Source: Bernardetia sp. ABR2-2B
GTDB lineage: Bacteria; Bacteroidota; Bacteroidia; Cytophagales; Bernardetiaceae
Length of the DNA: 64,000 nucleotides
Reading direction: 5' to 3'
Assembly: GCF_037126435.1 (NCBI RefSeq)
Contig: NZ_CP147020.1
Span: 3,011,001-3,075,000 of the forward strand
Each line of letters opens with the position of its first letter. The stretch's first letter is position 1. The position numbers and the translations under genes are program-made. Under the pieces are notes generated by a model. It was not told where the DNA came from. It saw nothing but the letters and a program-made list of their open reading frames with translations, and made no database searches. This document shows, piece by piece, positions 52,942-62,295 of the stretch.

Positions 52942-52948
52942 TTAATAG

Positions 52949-53021
<73 letters not shown>

Positions 53022-53229
53022 CCGTAATTGGTACAATCAAAGTTTATTTACCGTGATTGTTTTACAAAGGTACGAAAATATTTCTAACCTGCAAATATTT
53101 ATTCAAAAAAAAGCAATTATTTTTTATAAAAAGTGTAAATTACAGGCTTTTATCGATTTAAAAGGCTTTATCAAGATTAAATAATTAAATTATACTGAAT
53201 TATTCTATAAAAAAAGCGAACTTTGTACT

Positions 53230-54165
53230 ATGAAAGAACTTGACTTAGATGCTATTCTTAATGGAGGCAAAGAATCTGAAAATCATAAAGCTGGTTTTGT
53301 TGCGTTAGTTGGAAAACCAAATAGTGGCAAATCTACACTTATGAATTCGGTTTTAGGAGAAAAACTTGCTATCGTTACGCACAAAGCACAAACTACTCGC
53401 CATCGTATTATGGGGATTTTGAATAGTGAAGACTATCAAATTGTCTTTTCAGATACTCCTGGTATTATTTCTCCAAAATATGAGCTGCACGAAAAAATGA
53501 TGCGCTTTGTAGAAAAATCATTAGAAGATGCTGATGTTATTCTGCTCGTAACTTCACTGGATGAAAGCCATGATGAAGAAGATGCTATCCAAAAACTCAA
53601 AAAGGTATTAGATAAAAAGAAAATTCCTCTCATCGTTTTATTAAATAAGGCTGATTTAGTAAATCAAGAAATTATTGATGAAAAAATTGCTCGTTGGAAA
53701 GAAGTATTGAATCCACAAGAAATTTTGCCTTTATCTGCCCTTATTGGTTTTAATGTAGCCGAAGTATTGGAACTTATCATAAAATATCTTCCAAAACACC
53801 CTGCTTATTATGATAAAGAAATGCTAACCGACCGACCAGAGCGTTTTTTTGCTGCCGAAATCATTAGAGAAAAAATATTTTTAAATTATGACCAAGAAAT
53901 TCCATATTCTACCGAAGTAGGAGTTTTAGAATTTAAAGATACACCTAAAATGTTACGTATCAATGCCGAAATTCATGTCGAAAGAAAATCTCAAAAAGGA
54001 ATTTTGATAGGAAAAGATGGTAGTGCACTCAAACTCATCGGAACAGAAGCACGATTAGATATGGAAGCATTTTTTGGTAAAAAAGTTTTTTTACAACTTT
54101 ATGTACGTGTAAGTGAAAATTGGCGTAAGAAAGCAAATAAGCTAAACTGGTTTGGCTATAAATAA
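53230..54165 (+). CDS. era: GTPase Era
   Basis: 311 residues; essential GTPase of 30S ribosome assembly, binding the 3' end of 16S rRNA. G1 is GKPNSGKSTLMN (near 28-39), G3 SDTPGIISP (near 74-82) and G4 LLNKADL (near 137-143). The C-terminal KH domain contains ILIGKDGSALKLIG (near 257-270). It is divergent from tRNA-fMet with about 200 bases between. The first 20 residues are acidic and unrelated to E. coli Era; the start is supported by the absence of another ATG nearby. Confidence 0.95.
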   Translation: MKELDLDAILNGGKESENHKAGFVALVGKPNSGKSTLMNSVLGEKLAIVTHKAQTTRHRIMGILNSEDYQIVFSDTPGIISPKYELHEKMMRFVEKSLEDADVILLVTSLDESHDEEDAIQKLKKVLDKKKIPLIVLLNKADLVNQEIIDEKIARWKEVLNPQEILPLSALIGFNVAEVLELIIKYLPKHPAYYDKEMLTDRPERFFAAEIIREKIFLNYDQEIPYSTEVGVLEFKDTPKMLRINAEIHVERKSQKGILIGKDGSALKLIGTEARLDMEAFFGKKVFLQLYVRVSENWRKKANKLNWFGYK

Positions 54166-54256
54166 AATCAGTTACCAGTTATGTAGTTACCAGTAATCAG
54201 TTAAATTCTTTTCGTTTAACCTATTTCTCAATATCTAATTCCTAATTAAAAAAAAA

Positions 54257-54610
54257 ATGAAAGATTCAAATTTTCGTATTCCAACAGCTCATTCTGATAA
54301 AAATCTCAAAGTAGAAATGTCTGGTTCATTAGCCTCTATCACAGAAAGTGAACGTCAGTTATCAAAATTCATTATTGATGAAAAAACATATTTTGTCCTT
54401 ACTCAAAGTGATATTAATAAATTAGAAGATGATAGCATTGTTATAAAAGCATATGCTGTTTGGGTTTTTGAAAATGAAGCCAAAGAAGAAAACTATGTTG
54501 GTAAAATGGTAAATATAGGAGGAAAAGAGCCTGAAATGGAAGCTTCAGAAGAACATCAGAAATACGTTTTTGTTGTTTTAGATGTAATTAGAGAATGGCT
54601 GAAAAAATAG
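54257..54610 (+). CDS. Hypothetical small soluble protein
   Basis: 117 residues, no signal peptide or membrane helix; not recognised. Acidic, with alternating beta strands (TYFVLTQSDINKL, IVIKAYAVWVFENEA) and a final helix (KYVFVVLDVIREWLKK). It is 91 bases downstream of era on the same strand and could share its transcript. An AT-rich dispersed repeat begins just after the stop. Confidence 0.6.
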   Translation: MKDSNFRIPTAHSDKNLKVEMSGSLASITESERQLSKFIIDEKTYFVLTQSDINKLEDDSIVIKAYAVWVFENEAKEENYVGKMVNIGGKEPEMEASEEHQKYVFVVLDVIREWLKK

Positions 54611-54612
54611 AA

Positions 54613-54650
54613 AATTAATTACGAATTAAAAATTACGAATTACGATATTT
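54613..54650 (+). repeat. Dispersed AT-rich intergenic repeat, AATTACGAATT type
   Basis: AATTACGAATTAAAAATTAC followed by GAATTACGAT, nearly identical to 33269 and 35329. Confidence 0.7.
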
Positions 54651-54686
54651 CAAGCTTTATATAATTTGAATATCTGTTTATATAAA

Positions 54687-55922
54687 ATGTATAATTATAT
54701 AAAAAATAGCTTTGTCTTCTTATCAATTTTGTGTTTTTTGTCGGCTTGTCAGTCTGACACTAAGCAATTTGTCGAAACGTTACCTCCTCTTCCTGATTCT
54801 GTTACCACAACTATTTCAAGTCAAGTTCAGTTTCTCAATCAGCAAATTGAGCAAAGTGAAGCAACAGATAATAAAGAAAATACAGCTCATTATTATTACA
54901 AACGAGCTTCTTTGTATTTATCTTCTAGAAAAGAAAATATTGCTTTAGATGATATTGAAAAAGCTCTTTCTTTAGACAGCACGAAAGGCAAATACTATTT
55001 TGCACTTGCAGAAGCTTATGAGCAAAAAAATGAACCTCAAAAAGTAATAGAAGCTTCACAAAAAGCAATTCAACTAGGTTTTACTGATTTGGAAGTGTAT
55101 CGTTTGTATGCGTATTCTGCCTTTAATCAAAAAAAATGGTCAGAATCTTTGACTGCCTTTGAGGAAATTGCAAATCGAACAGGCGAAAAAATAGAAACAC
55201 TTTATTATCAAGGAATGATTTGGAATAAAAAAAATGATACTACAAAAGCAATTTCATTTTTGAGAAAAGCAATCAGAAAAGATAGTGCTTATCTTCCTGC
55301 GTATATAGAAATTATCAAAACGTATAATGAATCAGAGTTGCCAAAAAATGCGTGGAAAGAAGCTCAAGTTGCTTTTCAGAAGACAAATTCTATAAAAGAT
55401 AAAAATGAAAAAATAGATAATAAAATTCGTTCTCAACTTTCTCTACACTACGGAAATACTTGGCTTAACTTGAATAAACGAGATAGCTCTATTGTATGGC
55501 ATAGAAAGGCAATCCGACAAGATTCTACTTTGGCAGAAGCTGCTTTACAAGTTGGAATTTATATGTTTGAAAAAAGATATTACTCAGAAGCAGAATATTA
55601 TTTCAAAAAGGTAATTCGACAAAAACCTCTACAAAATACGGCTAATTACTTACTGGGAGTTTTATATGAATATAAGCTTTTCGATATTGAAGATAAGTTA
55701 AAACGATTCGAACTAGCTCAAAACTATTTTGAAAATGCTTATAAAACAGATAGTTTGAAAACAGACTATAAAGAATCTCTAGTTAGAATAGAAAGAAAAA
55801 TAGAACGAGAAAAATACAAGCTTACTCCAGAATATGCTGAACAGATGAGAAAATTAAGATTAAGAGAACAGCAAAAACAAGATTCTATTGGAAGGCTTAA
55901 TTTATTAAATCCTATTTTTTAA
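54687..55922 (+). CDS. TPR-repeat lipoprotein
   Basis: Start at the ATG 54687 gives signal peptide and lipobox FLSILCFLSACQS (Cys near 21). 411 residues, of which about 60-370 are tetratricopeptide repeats: for example ALDDIEKALSLDSTKGKYYF, PQKVIEASQKAIQLGFTD, AISFLRKAIRKDSAYLPAYI and AEYYFKKVIRQKPLQNTANY. TPR arrays hold partner proteins, often in envelope assembly or gliding machinery of Bacteroidota. The C-terminus is charged (EYAEQMRKLRLREQQKQD). Partner unknown. Confidence 0.85.
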   Translation: MYNYIKNSFVFLSILCFLSACQSDTKQFVETLPPLPDSVTTTISSQVQFLNQQIEQSEATDNKENTAHYYYKRASLYLSSRKENIALDDIEKALSLDSTKGKYYFALAEAYEQKNEPQKVIEASQKAIQLGFTDLEVYRLYAYSAFNQKKWSESLTAFEEIANRTGEKIETLYYQGMIWNKKNDTTKAISFLRKAIRKDSAYLPAYIEIIKTYNESELPKNAWKEAQVAFQKTNSIKDKNEKIDNKIRSQLSLHYGNTWLNLNKRDSSIVWHRKAIRQDSTLAEAALQVGIYMFEKRYYSEAEYYFKKVIRQKPLQNTANYLLGVLYEYKLFDIEDKLKRFELAQNYFENAYKTDSLKTDYKESLVRIERKIEREKYKLTPEYAEQMRKLRLREQQKQDSIGRLNLLNPIF

Positions 55923-55994
55923 AACCTTAATTCTCTAACAATAAGTTAAAAATATAAGAGAGTTAAATTTATTACTAATCACTAATTTTATTTT

Positions 55995-56519
55995 ATGAAG
56001 TCTTCAGTTATTTATGGTTTAATATTGGGTTTTATAACTATTATTTTGTCTATTTTATCATACATAATAGAAATTGATACTAATTCTACCTCTTATCTTA
56101 TAGGTTTAGTAGTTACATCGGTTACGCTTATTGTTTTGGTTTGTTACAAAATAAAGCAAGATAATAAAGGAGTCATTTCTTATTTAAAAGCTGTCCAATT
56201 AGTATTTACAGCTTTTCTAATCAGCATTATTATGAGTGCCATTTATACTTATACTTTTAATAATTATATTGCTACGGAATATATTGAGCTTTCAGAACAG
56301 AAAGTTTTAGAAGAAACAGAAAAATACACTTATAAAAACTCTAAATCAAAGCAAGAAGCAGAGCAGAAGATGAAAAAAATAAAAGAGGAAACACAGATAA
56401 GAAAAAATAATCCTTTCTTATACACTTTACAAGACATTTTGAAGGCTAGTATTGTTGCTTTAGTTATTTCTTTTTTGGCTGCTATCTTTGTACAAAGAGA
56501 ACCTAAGGAAAATATTTAG
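55995..56519 (+). CDS. DUF4199 membrane protein
   Basis: 174 residues with four membrane helices: VIYGLILGFITIILSILSYI, YLIGLVVTSVTLIVLVCYKI, AVQLVFTAFLISIIMSAIYT and, after a charged loop, DILKASIVALVISFLAAIFV. The opening MKSSVIYGLILGF and the loop KAVQLVFTAFLISIIMSAIY are typical of the DUF4199 family of Bacteroidota, whose function is unknown to me. Its stop overlaps the convergent nuoM gene by four bases. Confidence 0.8.
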   Translation: MKSSVIYGLILGFITIILSILSYIIEIDTNSTSYLIGLVVTSVTLIVLVCYKIKQDNKGVISYLKAVQLVFTAFLISIIMSAIYTYTFNNYIATEYIELSEQKVLEETEKYTYKNSKSKQEAEQKMKKIKEETQIRKNNPFLYTLQDILKASIVALVISFLAAIFVQREPKENI

Positions 56520-58147
56520 AACCATCCAAACACCAAAGAAGGAAAAATTCCTAAAAGAACGATAAAGAAAATTAAGATAGAAGCAATGATTTTTTGAGAA
56601 GTAGAAATATCTCTCAAATCTGTTTTTTTAAGGGTGTGATGGAGCTGAAAATTTCCTAAAAACATTCTTTTATACGTCCAAAGAAAGTAACTAGCTGTCA
56701 GAATTAATGTTGTTGCAGATAAAACTCCTAACCAAATCGGTAAATAATCAGAAGAAAAAACGCCTAAGAAAATAGTTAGTTCAGCAATAAAGCTAGAAAA
56801 AGTAGGAAGCCCCAAACCTGCAAAAAAAGCAATTCCTACAAAAGCTGTGTACTGAGGAAGCTTGTGAAAAAGACCACTGTAATTATCAATAGTCAAATCA
56901 TTTGTTTGTTCGTAAAGAACACCTACTAAAAGAAAAAGCAAAGGCGAAATAAGTCCGTGGCTAATCATTTGATACATTGCTCCGTTTGTTCCCTCCACGT
57001 TTATGACTGCCAAACCTAAAAGAACAAAACCCATATGAGAAACGGAAGAATAAGCAATCATTCTCTTGAGGTGTGTTTGTCCAAGAGCTAAAAAAGCTCC
57101 ATAAATCATAGAAAAAACTCCCCAAGTACCTATCCAAAATGAAAAATCTATTGCTACATCAGTAAAAACAGAAAAAGGAAGACGTAAAAGTCCATAGCCC
57201 CCGACTTTCAAAAGAACACCAGCCAAAACCATTGAAATAGGAGTTGAAGCTTCTACATGAGCGATTGGCAACCATGTATGTAGAGGTGCAATAGGTAATT
57301 TGATGGCAAAACCAACTAAAAGTAAAAAGAAAATAGCTATACGTACGGAGTTTCCTTCGTAAGCGAAAAGCATAGACTGAGGAAGAAAATAATTCGCATC
57401 TTTGAAAGCAATCATATCAAAAGAATGCACAATCTGACTAGAGTTTTCAATAATAAGATTAGAATTTTTGATTTTTGATATAATTTCTTCTGATGATACT
57501 CCTAGTTCTAAAGCTGTTTTTTGTATGTCTATTCCAGAGTTTACAATAATGATTCCTGCTATTAATATCAATACAGAACCTATTAAAGTATAAATAATAA
57601 ATTTTATTGCTGCATACTCTTTCTTTTTTCCTCCCCAAATTCCTATCAAAAAATACATAGGGAGTAGCATAAATTCAAAGCAAATAAAGAAAAGGAGAAA
57701 ATCTAAAGACAGAAAACTGCCCATCACAGCCGAAGAGAGCAATAAATATAAGAAAAAATACAGACGAGGACGCAAAAGAGCTTTTTTAGAAAAGACAGAA
57801 ACCAAACTTCCAATCCACAATACAAGAGCTGAAAGAGTAATCAAAAGAACATTGTTGGCATCTATTCCAAGAAAATAATCAGCATGTAAAATTCCAAACT
57901 TTCCTAAACTAATATGCCACCACGTATATTTTTCGGATAAAAGTAAATTTTGTGTATCAAAAATAGATGTGTCTAAATTTACCTTCGCAAAAAATAGCAT
58001 CATTCCTACCAAAATCAGTTCGATAGAAAGAACACCCACACCAATCCATTTATAAAGATGAGTTTGTTTTTCTTTAAAAGGAATCAAGCAAAAAATAGCT
58101 CCCAGTAATGGAAACCAAAAAATAAGAGAGAGAATAAAATTATCCAT
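56516..58147 (-). CDS. nuoM: NADH-quinone oxidoreductase subunit M
   Basis: 543 residues, about 14 membrane helices, one of the antiporter-like proton-pumping subunits of complex I. Conserved features: helix with Glu in LLFFICFEFMLLPMYFLIG (near 150), Lys in AIKLPIAPLHTWLPIAHVEA (near 260) and HLKRMIAYSSVSHMGFVLLG (near 335). The motif PLHTWLPIAHVEAS is diagnostic for the Nuo/Mrp antiporter family; length and EFMLLPMYFLIGIWGG favour NuoM. An insert of about 60 residues (near 200-260) is unusual. No other nuo gene follows on its downstream side. Confidence 0.9.
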   Translation of the reverse strand: MDNFILSLIFWFPLLGAIFCLIPFKEKQTHLYKWIGVGVLSIELILVGMMLFFAKVNLDTSIFDTQNLLLSEKYTWWHISLGKFGILHADYFLGIDANNVLLITLSALVLWIGSLVSVFSKKALLRPRLYFFLYLLLSSAVMGSFLSLDFLLFFICFEFMLLPMYFLIGIWGGKKKEYAAIKFIIYTLIGSVLILIAGIIIVNSGIDIQKTALELGVSSEEIISKIKNSNLIIENSSQIVHSFDMIAFKDANYFLPQSMLFAYEGNSVRIAIFFLLLVGFAIKLPIAPLHTWLPIAHVEASTPISMVLAGVLLKVGGYGLLRLPFSVFTDVAIDFSFWIGTWGVFSMIYGAFLALGQTHLKRMIAYSSVSHMGFVLLGLAVINVEGTNGAMYQMISHGLISPLLFLLVGVLYEQTNDLTIDNYSGLFHKLPQYTAFVGIAFFAGLGLPTFSSFIAELTIFLGVFSSDYLPIWLGVLSATTLILTASYFLWTYKRMFLGNFQLHHTLKKTDLRDISTSQKIIASILIFFIVLLGIFPSLVFGWF

Positions 58148-58238
58148 TTGAAAACCTATTGTAACTTACAAATTTTAAGTTGTCATTAAAATATACTTCT
58201 GATACTTTGGAAAATATTATTTATATAAACAAACGAAA

Positions 58239-58258
58239 CCCACGATTTTAATCGTGGG
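58239..58258. repeat. Palindrome CCCACGAT / ATCGTGGG
   Basis: Perfect 8-base stem with TTTA loop in the gap upstream of nuoM. No T-run; an intergenic palindrome of the kind seen elsewhere in the window. Confidence 0.55.
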
Positions 58259-58345
58259 AAAACAGACACAGAACAGCAGGTTTTGTTTCCCATTTTCGCT
58301 TTCTAACTGCATAAAATCATTTACATGAATAATAATACAAACTTA

Positions 58346-58882
58346 CTATTTTTCTTGTTCTGTTCTATCAAATGTATCAGCTAGTTTTTCTTTTGCTCTT
58401 TTTTGTGCTTCTGGGGTGGTAATTATATAAACTGTTTTTCCATTTTCTACAAAAACTACTTGGTTAAACCTCTTTTTATCAATCAACACTACACCTACAT
58501 ATGGCGAACTGGTTGGTTCACTTACATCAGCATCTTCATAGAGCCAAATAATTTCTCTTTGTGAATAGGTTATATGCTGCGTATTTATTTGAGTAGGTTT
58601 TTTTTCATACTTCACAACAGCTACAACAACCTGCTCAGAAAAATCAATATCATGTTTTATACTTCCAAACGATTTTTCAAAATCCTCTTTTTTTGTAAAA
58701 TACATAAAACGAGTAGTATCAGCAGTAGGATTATATTCTTTGTTTTGATATTCATATCCTCTCAAATCTGAATATTTCAATCTTTCCAAATCATCATAAG
58801 AAGTAAAGGAAACACAACTTGAAAGAAAATTAGAAAGCACAAAAAGGCAAAAAATAGAAGTTGTAAAAAATAAATTTTTCAT
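58346..58882 (-). CDS. Hypothetical lipoprotein
   Basis: Start at 58882 (MKNLFFTTSIFCLF) places the lipobox SNFLSSCVS (Cys near 23) properly; an ATT/ATG-type start at 58918 adds 12 residues ahead of it. 178 residues. The mature protein has a Tyr-rich start, then SFGSIKHDIDFSEQVVVAVV and PYVGVVLIDKKRFNQVVFVE, which suggest an alternating alpha/beta or beta domain. No family recognised. Downstream end is highly charged (AKEKLADTFDRTEQEK). Confidence 0.65.
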   Translation of the reverse strand: MKNLFFTTSIFCLFVLSNFLSSCVSFTSYDDLERLKYSDLRGYEYQNKEYNPTADTTRFMYFTKKEDFEKSFGSIKHDIDFSEQVVVAVVKYEKKPTQINTQHITYSQREIIWLYEDADVSEPTSSPYVGVVLIDKKRFNQVVFVENGKTVYIITTPEAQKRAKEKLADTFDRTEQEK

Positions 58883-59028
58883 AGAATAAAAAAGAGTACA
58901 AAGTTTTGATTGAATCATTTAAAAACCAATAACCAAATAGAAGCAGGTAAGTTAGTTTTTTTTGAGTAAATTTCAACAATTCTTGAAATCAACAGCTTTT
59001 TCTGAATTTTTTAATTAAAATCTACTTT

Positions 59029-59784
59029 ATGGAAAACGAACTTTTGATAAAAAGTAAAGCCAACCAACAGGGTTTTAAAGCTAGTATTTATGCAAATGCA
59101 AAACAAAGAAAAATTGTTATTTCAGATTGTGCAAACCGTTTTACAGAACAAGAACTTTTGCCTTTTAAAAATTGGTTAGAATACTATTTCAAAAACAATA
59201 AAGAGTTATTGACTATTGAGTTTATTAATGTTTTCGATTCTCTTCCATTTGTCCAGCCCAAAGAAGATAATTTTATAATAAACAAGCGTTTTAGAGAAAA
59301 TACTGAAAATCTGTTAGCAAAGGTTGTTCAATCACTTTCTAGCTTTAATTTTTTGATTGTAGGCAAATGGGGAATGGGAGTTTATGTTTCAGGACAGTTT
59401 CCCACAATAAAAGGAAATTTTGAGACAGGTGTTATAGAAATATCTGGAGAAATGTATAATTCTTACTCTTTAGACTTTATGCACCCTTTCTTTTGTTGGG
59501 TTGAAAAATTACTTCAAAGTGATATAAAACAAGTTCATATCTATCTTAAAATAGATTATCTCTCTACAGCTTATATGAGACGACTGGCAGAAATAGCAAC
59601 AGCATTGTCTAGCTGGTCAGAAAGAACAAGGAAAAAGTCTTTATGGACTTGGTATTGTTTAGAGGATGATGAAGATACTAAAGAATGGTTCAACGATATT
59701 TTTAAGATGAGTGATAACCTTTCACATCTGAAATGTGAAGCTATTGAATTAGATAAAAGGCAGTGGGATAAATTATTGAAATAA
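59029..59784 (+). CDS. SiaC/DUF1987-like protein, possibly two domains
   Basis: 251 residues, soluble. The C-terminal half (about 130-251) has GVIEISGEMYNSYSLDFM, then HIYLKIDYLSTAYMRRLAEI and WYCLEDDEDTKEWFNDIF. This is the order of the DUF1987/SiaC family, in which a Ser or Thr in the strand after the Tyr is phosphorylated in a signalling switch. LSTAY stands in that place here. The N-terminal half (ELLPFKNWLEYYFKNNKELL, TIEFINVFDSLPF) looks like a worn copy of the same fold. No SiaB-type kinase or SiaA-type phosphatase gene is near. The family call is by motif recall. Confidence 0.7.
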   Translation: MENELLIKSKANQQGFKASIYANAKQRKIVISDCANRFTEQELLPFKNWLEYYFKNNKELLTIEFINVFDSLPFVQPKEDNFIINKRFRENTENLLAKVVQSLSSFNFLIVGKWGMGVYVSGQFPTIKGNFETGVIEISGEMYNSYSLDFMHPFFCWVEKLLQSDIKQVHIYLKIDYLSTAYMRRLAEIATALSSWSERTRKKSLWTWYCLEDDEDTKEWFNDIFKMSDNLSHLKCEAIELDKRQWDKLLK

Positions 59785-60702
59785 TTATTTATTCTTCTTC
59801 ATCTCATTTACCAACTCTTTTGTAGTTTTTCGACTTCCGTCATGACTCCAACCTGGGGGTTTCACCATGTATTTTATTCTATTCTTCCAAGAAATAGGCT
59901 TTCTTATGTCTTCCCAAATTTTTTCATATTCATGAGAAGCAATACGAATCGGATTATAAGTTTCTAAGTTTTGAGTAAGTCCGTAGATTGGTTTTTCTTC
60001 ATCTTCTTTTATAAATGTTCCAAAAAGTCTATCCCAAATAATAAAAATCCCTGCATGATTTCTATCTAAATATTTGATATTGGTAGCGTGGTGAACTCTA
60101 TGATGAGAAGGCGTATTCATAAAATACTCTAAGAAACCAAGCTTTCCAACAGCCTCTGTATGCAAAAAGAATTGATAAATAAGACTGATAGACATCATCA
60201 CAAACATCATAATTGGATGAAAACCAAGCAAAGGCAGCCATAACCAGAAAATATATTTATAAAACATTTCTGTCCAACTTTGGCGCAGCGCAACAGCCAA
60301 ATTATAACTCTGTGCCGAATGATGATTTGAGTGAGCAGCCCATAAAATACGTACCTGATGGCTCAAACGATGATGCCAATAAAAAGAAAAATCATCAGCA
60401 AAGACAAGCAAAATCCAAACCCACCAAACATTTGGCAGTGTAAATAGACGGAAGTTATCATAAATCCACATATAAATTCCGATATAAAAAATCTTAGCTA
60501 AAAGACTCAAAAATACAGAACCAATTCCCATCACTATTGAAGCAAAAGCATCTTTTTTGTTATACCATTCTTTTTTCTGCGCTAAATCAATTCCTAATTC
60601 TAATAAAATCAGCAACAGAAAAAAAGGAGCAAAATAGGTAACTGGGTCGCTTTGGCTTATTTTATCAAATGAATCTTTTATATGTTCGTAACTCCAAATC
60701 AT
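59785..60702 (-). CDS. Sterol desaturase / fatty acid hydroxylase family protein
   Basis: 305 residues, membrane-bound di-iron oxygenase family. His clusters FYWHHRLSHQVR (near 110-121), AAHSNHHSAQ (near 124-133) and PSHHRVHHATN (near 197-207) form the iron site. Four hydrophobic segments surround them (TYFAPFFLLLILLELGIDLA, ASIVMGIGSVFLSLLAKIF and others). Enzymes of this family hydroxylate or desaturate lipids, sterols, carotenoids or alkylglycerols; the substrate is not clear. The gene is convergent with the SiaC-like gene, with no gap. Confidence 0.88.
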   Translation of the reverse strand: MIWSYEHIKDSFDKISQSDPVTYFAPFFLLLILLELGIDLAQKKEWYNKKDAFASIVMGIGSVFLSLLAKIFYIGIYMWIYDNFRLFTLPNVWWVWILLVFADDFSFYWHHRLSHQVRILWAAHSNHHSAQSYNLAVALRQSWTEMFYKYIFWLWLPLLGFHPIMMFVMMSISLIYQFFLHTEAVGKLGFLEYFMNTPSHHRVHHATNIKYLDRNHAGIFIIWDRLFGTFIKEDEEKPIYGLTQNLETYNPIRIASHEYEKIWEDIRKPISWKNRIKYMVKPPGWSHDGSRKTTKELVNEMKKNK

Positions 60703-60736
60703 TTTTATTTTCTCAATTTAGTTTGTATTTATCTTG

Positions 60737-60874
60737 AAGCTGTTTAAGAATACTCATTTTTCCTTAGAATTGGGTTGCAAACCAAGTTCTAAGGAAAAAT
60801 AACACTGCCTTTGTTGGTGTTTTAGCGAAGCGACACCAACAAACATACCTATAAAACCCATTCTTAAACAACTT
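60737..60874. repeat. Composite palindromic element with two inner hairpins
   Basis: Outer arms AAGCTGTTTAAGAAT (60737-60751) and ATTCTTAAACAACTT (60860-60874) match 14 of 15 bases. Inner hairpin 1: TTTTTCCTTAGAA (60757-60769) / TTCTAAGGAAAAA (60787-60799), perfect. Inner hairpin 2: TGTTGGTGT (60812-60820) / ACACCAACA (60833-60841), perfect. Same layout as 984-1103. Confidence 0.8.
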
Positions 60875-60901
60875 CCTTATAATCATAACGTATTTGTTGA
60901 A

Positions 60902-62152
60902 TCAGAAAGTTTTTTCTATTAATTTTTTTCTAAGTAAATTCAGAACTGCATTTGTAGTCAGTTGAATATTTAAGTTTCTATTTTTGGTGAGTTGATAGGT
61001 TTTCGAAACGGTTTCATTTTCATCAGAATAAGCAATCCATACTGTTCCAACTGGTTTTTCAGGTGTTCCTCCACCTGTTCCTGCTACGCCTGTTGTGGCG
61101 ATTCCGATTTTTGTTCCTAGTGTTTTGCGTACTCCTTCTGCCATTTCTAAGGCTGTTTGTTCACTCACTGCACCATATTTTACGATTGTATCTAATGTTA
61201 CTCCCAAAACTTTCATCTTTACATCATTGGAATAAGCAATTACTCCCCCTTCAAAAAATGCTGACGCACCTTCATGTTGTGTAAAAGTACGAGCTGCATA
61301 TCCACCCGTACAGCTTTCTGCAACACTCAAAGTAAGGTTTTTTTCTTTCAATAAATCAGCTACCTTTCCTTCTATTGTTTCATCATCAAAACCATAAACA
61401 TATTTTTCTATCAGAGGAACTACTTTCTTGATTTGATTGTCTAACTCTTCTTCAATTTTTTGTTTATCGTCTCCTTCACTTGTCAAACGTAATGTTACTT
61501 TTCCTAAGTGTGGAAGGTACGCCAAACGAACATGAGCAGGTAGTTTATTTTCCCAACCTTCAATGGTCTGAGCCAAAATAGATTCAGGAACTCCTATAGT
61601 TTGAATTTTTTTATGAATAATAAAAGGAGGTTTGAAAAATTCTATCAAACGAGGAATAACTTCTTTTTGCATTATATTTTCAGTTTCATAAGGCACACCG
61701 GGCATCGAAACAAAAATACAACCGTCTTTCTCAAACCACATGGCTGGGGCAGTTCCATATTCGTTATGAATAACTTGACAGTTTGTCGGAACATCAGCCT
61801 GTGATTTATTCATATCTGTCATCATTCTTCCTCTACTAGAAAAAAGATTTTCAATATGTTTCAGAACATCTTCATCTCTTCGCATTCCTACCTTAAAATA
61901 TTCTGCAAATGTTTTTTTGGTAATATCATCTTTTGTAGGTCCCAAACCTCCAGTAATCAATACAACCTTTGCCACTTTTGCCATTTCCTCAAAAGAATCC
62001 AATATTACTTGCCTCTCATCGGCAATAGAAATATGTTTGATAACCTTAAAACCAACATCAGTTAGCATTTTAGAAAGAGAATGAGCATTTGTATTGAGTG
62101 TTTGTCCGTAAAGAAGTTCGTCGCCGATAGCAACAATATAAGCTGGAATCAT
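60902..62152 (-). CDS. cinA: CinA: nicotinamide-nucleotide amidase with MoaB-like domain
   Basis: 416 residues in the usual two-domain form. N-terminal COG1058/MoaB-like domain: AYIVAIGDELLYGQTLNTNA (near 4-23), LITGGLGPTKDDITK (near 65-79) and MPGVPYE. C-terminal PncC domain: LSVAESCTGGYAARTFT (near 275-291) and GIATTGVAGTGGGTPEKPVG. The C-terminal enzyme deamidates NMN in pyridine nucleotide recycling. N-terminal family members hydrolyse ADP-ribose-type nucleotides. The name CinA comes from the competence-inducible homologue; there is no competence gene here. Confidence 0.94.
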   Translation of the reverse strand: MIPAYIVAIGDELLYGQTLNTNAHSLSKMLTDVGFKVIKHISIADERQVILDSFEEMAKVAKVVLITGGLGPTKDDITKKTFAEYFKVGMRRDEDVLKHIENLFSSRGRMMTDMNKSQADVPTNCQVIHNEYGTAPAMWFEKDGCIFVSMPGVPYETENIMQKEVIPRLIEFFKPPFIIHKKIQTIGVPESILAQTIEGWENKLPAHVRLAYLPHLGKVTLRLTSEGDDKQKIEEELDNQIKKVVPLIEKYVYGFDDETIEGKVADLLKEKNLTLSVAESCTGGYAARTFTQHEGASAFFEGGVIAYSNDVKMKVLGVTLDTIVKYGAVSEQTALEMAEGVRKTLGTKIGIATTGVAGTGGGTPEKPVGTVWIAYSDENETVSKTYQLTKNRNLNIQLTTNAVLNLLRKKLIEKTF

Positions 62153-62222
62153 TTTTATTTAATGGGAAATTGGAATGGGAAATTGGGAATTAGAAAAATA
62201 AAAGGTAATAGAAATGATTTAT

Positions 62223-62270
62223 CAAAGTTATTCAAACTTTGTCAATAGTCTGTAATCAGACTTTGACAAT
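62223..62270. repeat. Paired-hairpin palindromic element
   Basis: CAAAGTT (62223-62229) pairs with AACTTTG (62235-62241); AGTCTG (62247-62252) pairs with CAGACT (62257-62262) around TAAT. CTTTGTCAATAGT and CTTTGACAAT relate it to 21290-21388. Confidence 0.65.
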
Positions 62271-62295
62271 CGTTTTTTATTGAATAGTATTTTTT

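Larger units (their letters stand above)
38419..52945. mobile_element. Integrated element in tRNA-fMet with type I R-M system
   Basis: 14,527 bases between direct repeats of 17 bases (38419 and 52946). A tyrosine integrase is next to the tRNA, a repressor/Cro-like switch is near the other end, and helicase and primase genes with repeat arrays point to autonomous or helper-driven replication. Cargo is an xre-hsdM-hsdS-hsdR operon. No relaxase, coupling protein, conjugation or virion genes are seen, so movement must depend on another element or phage, or on genes in the unknown proteins. The class (satellite, integrative mobilisable element, integrated plasmid) is open. Confidence 0.9.
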
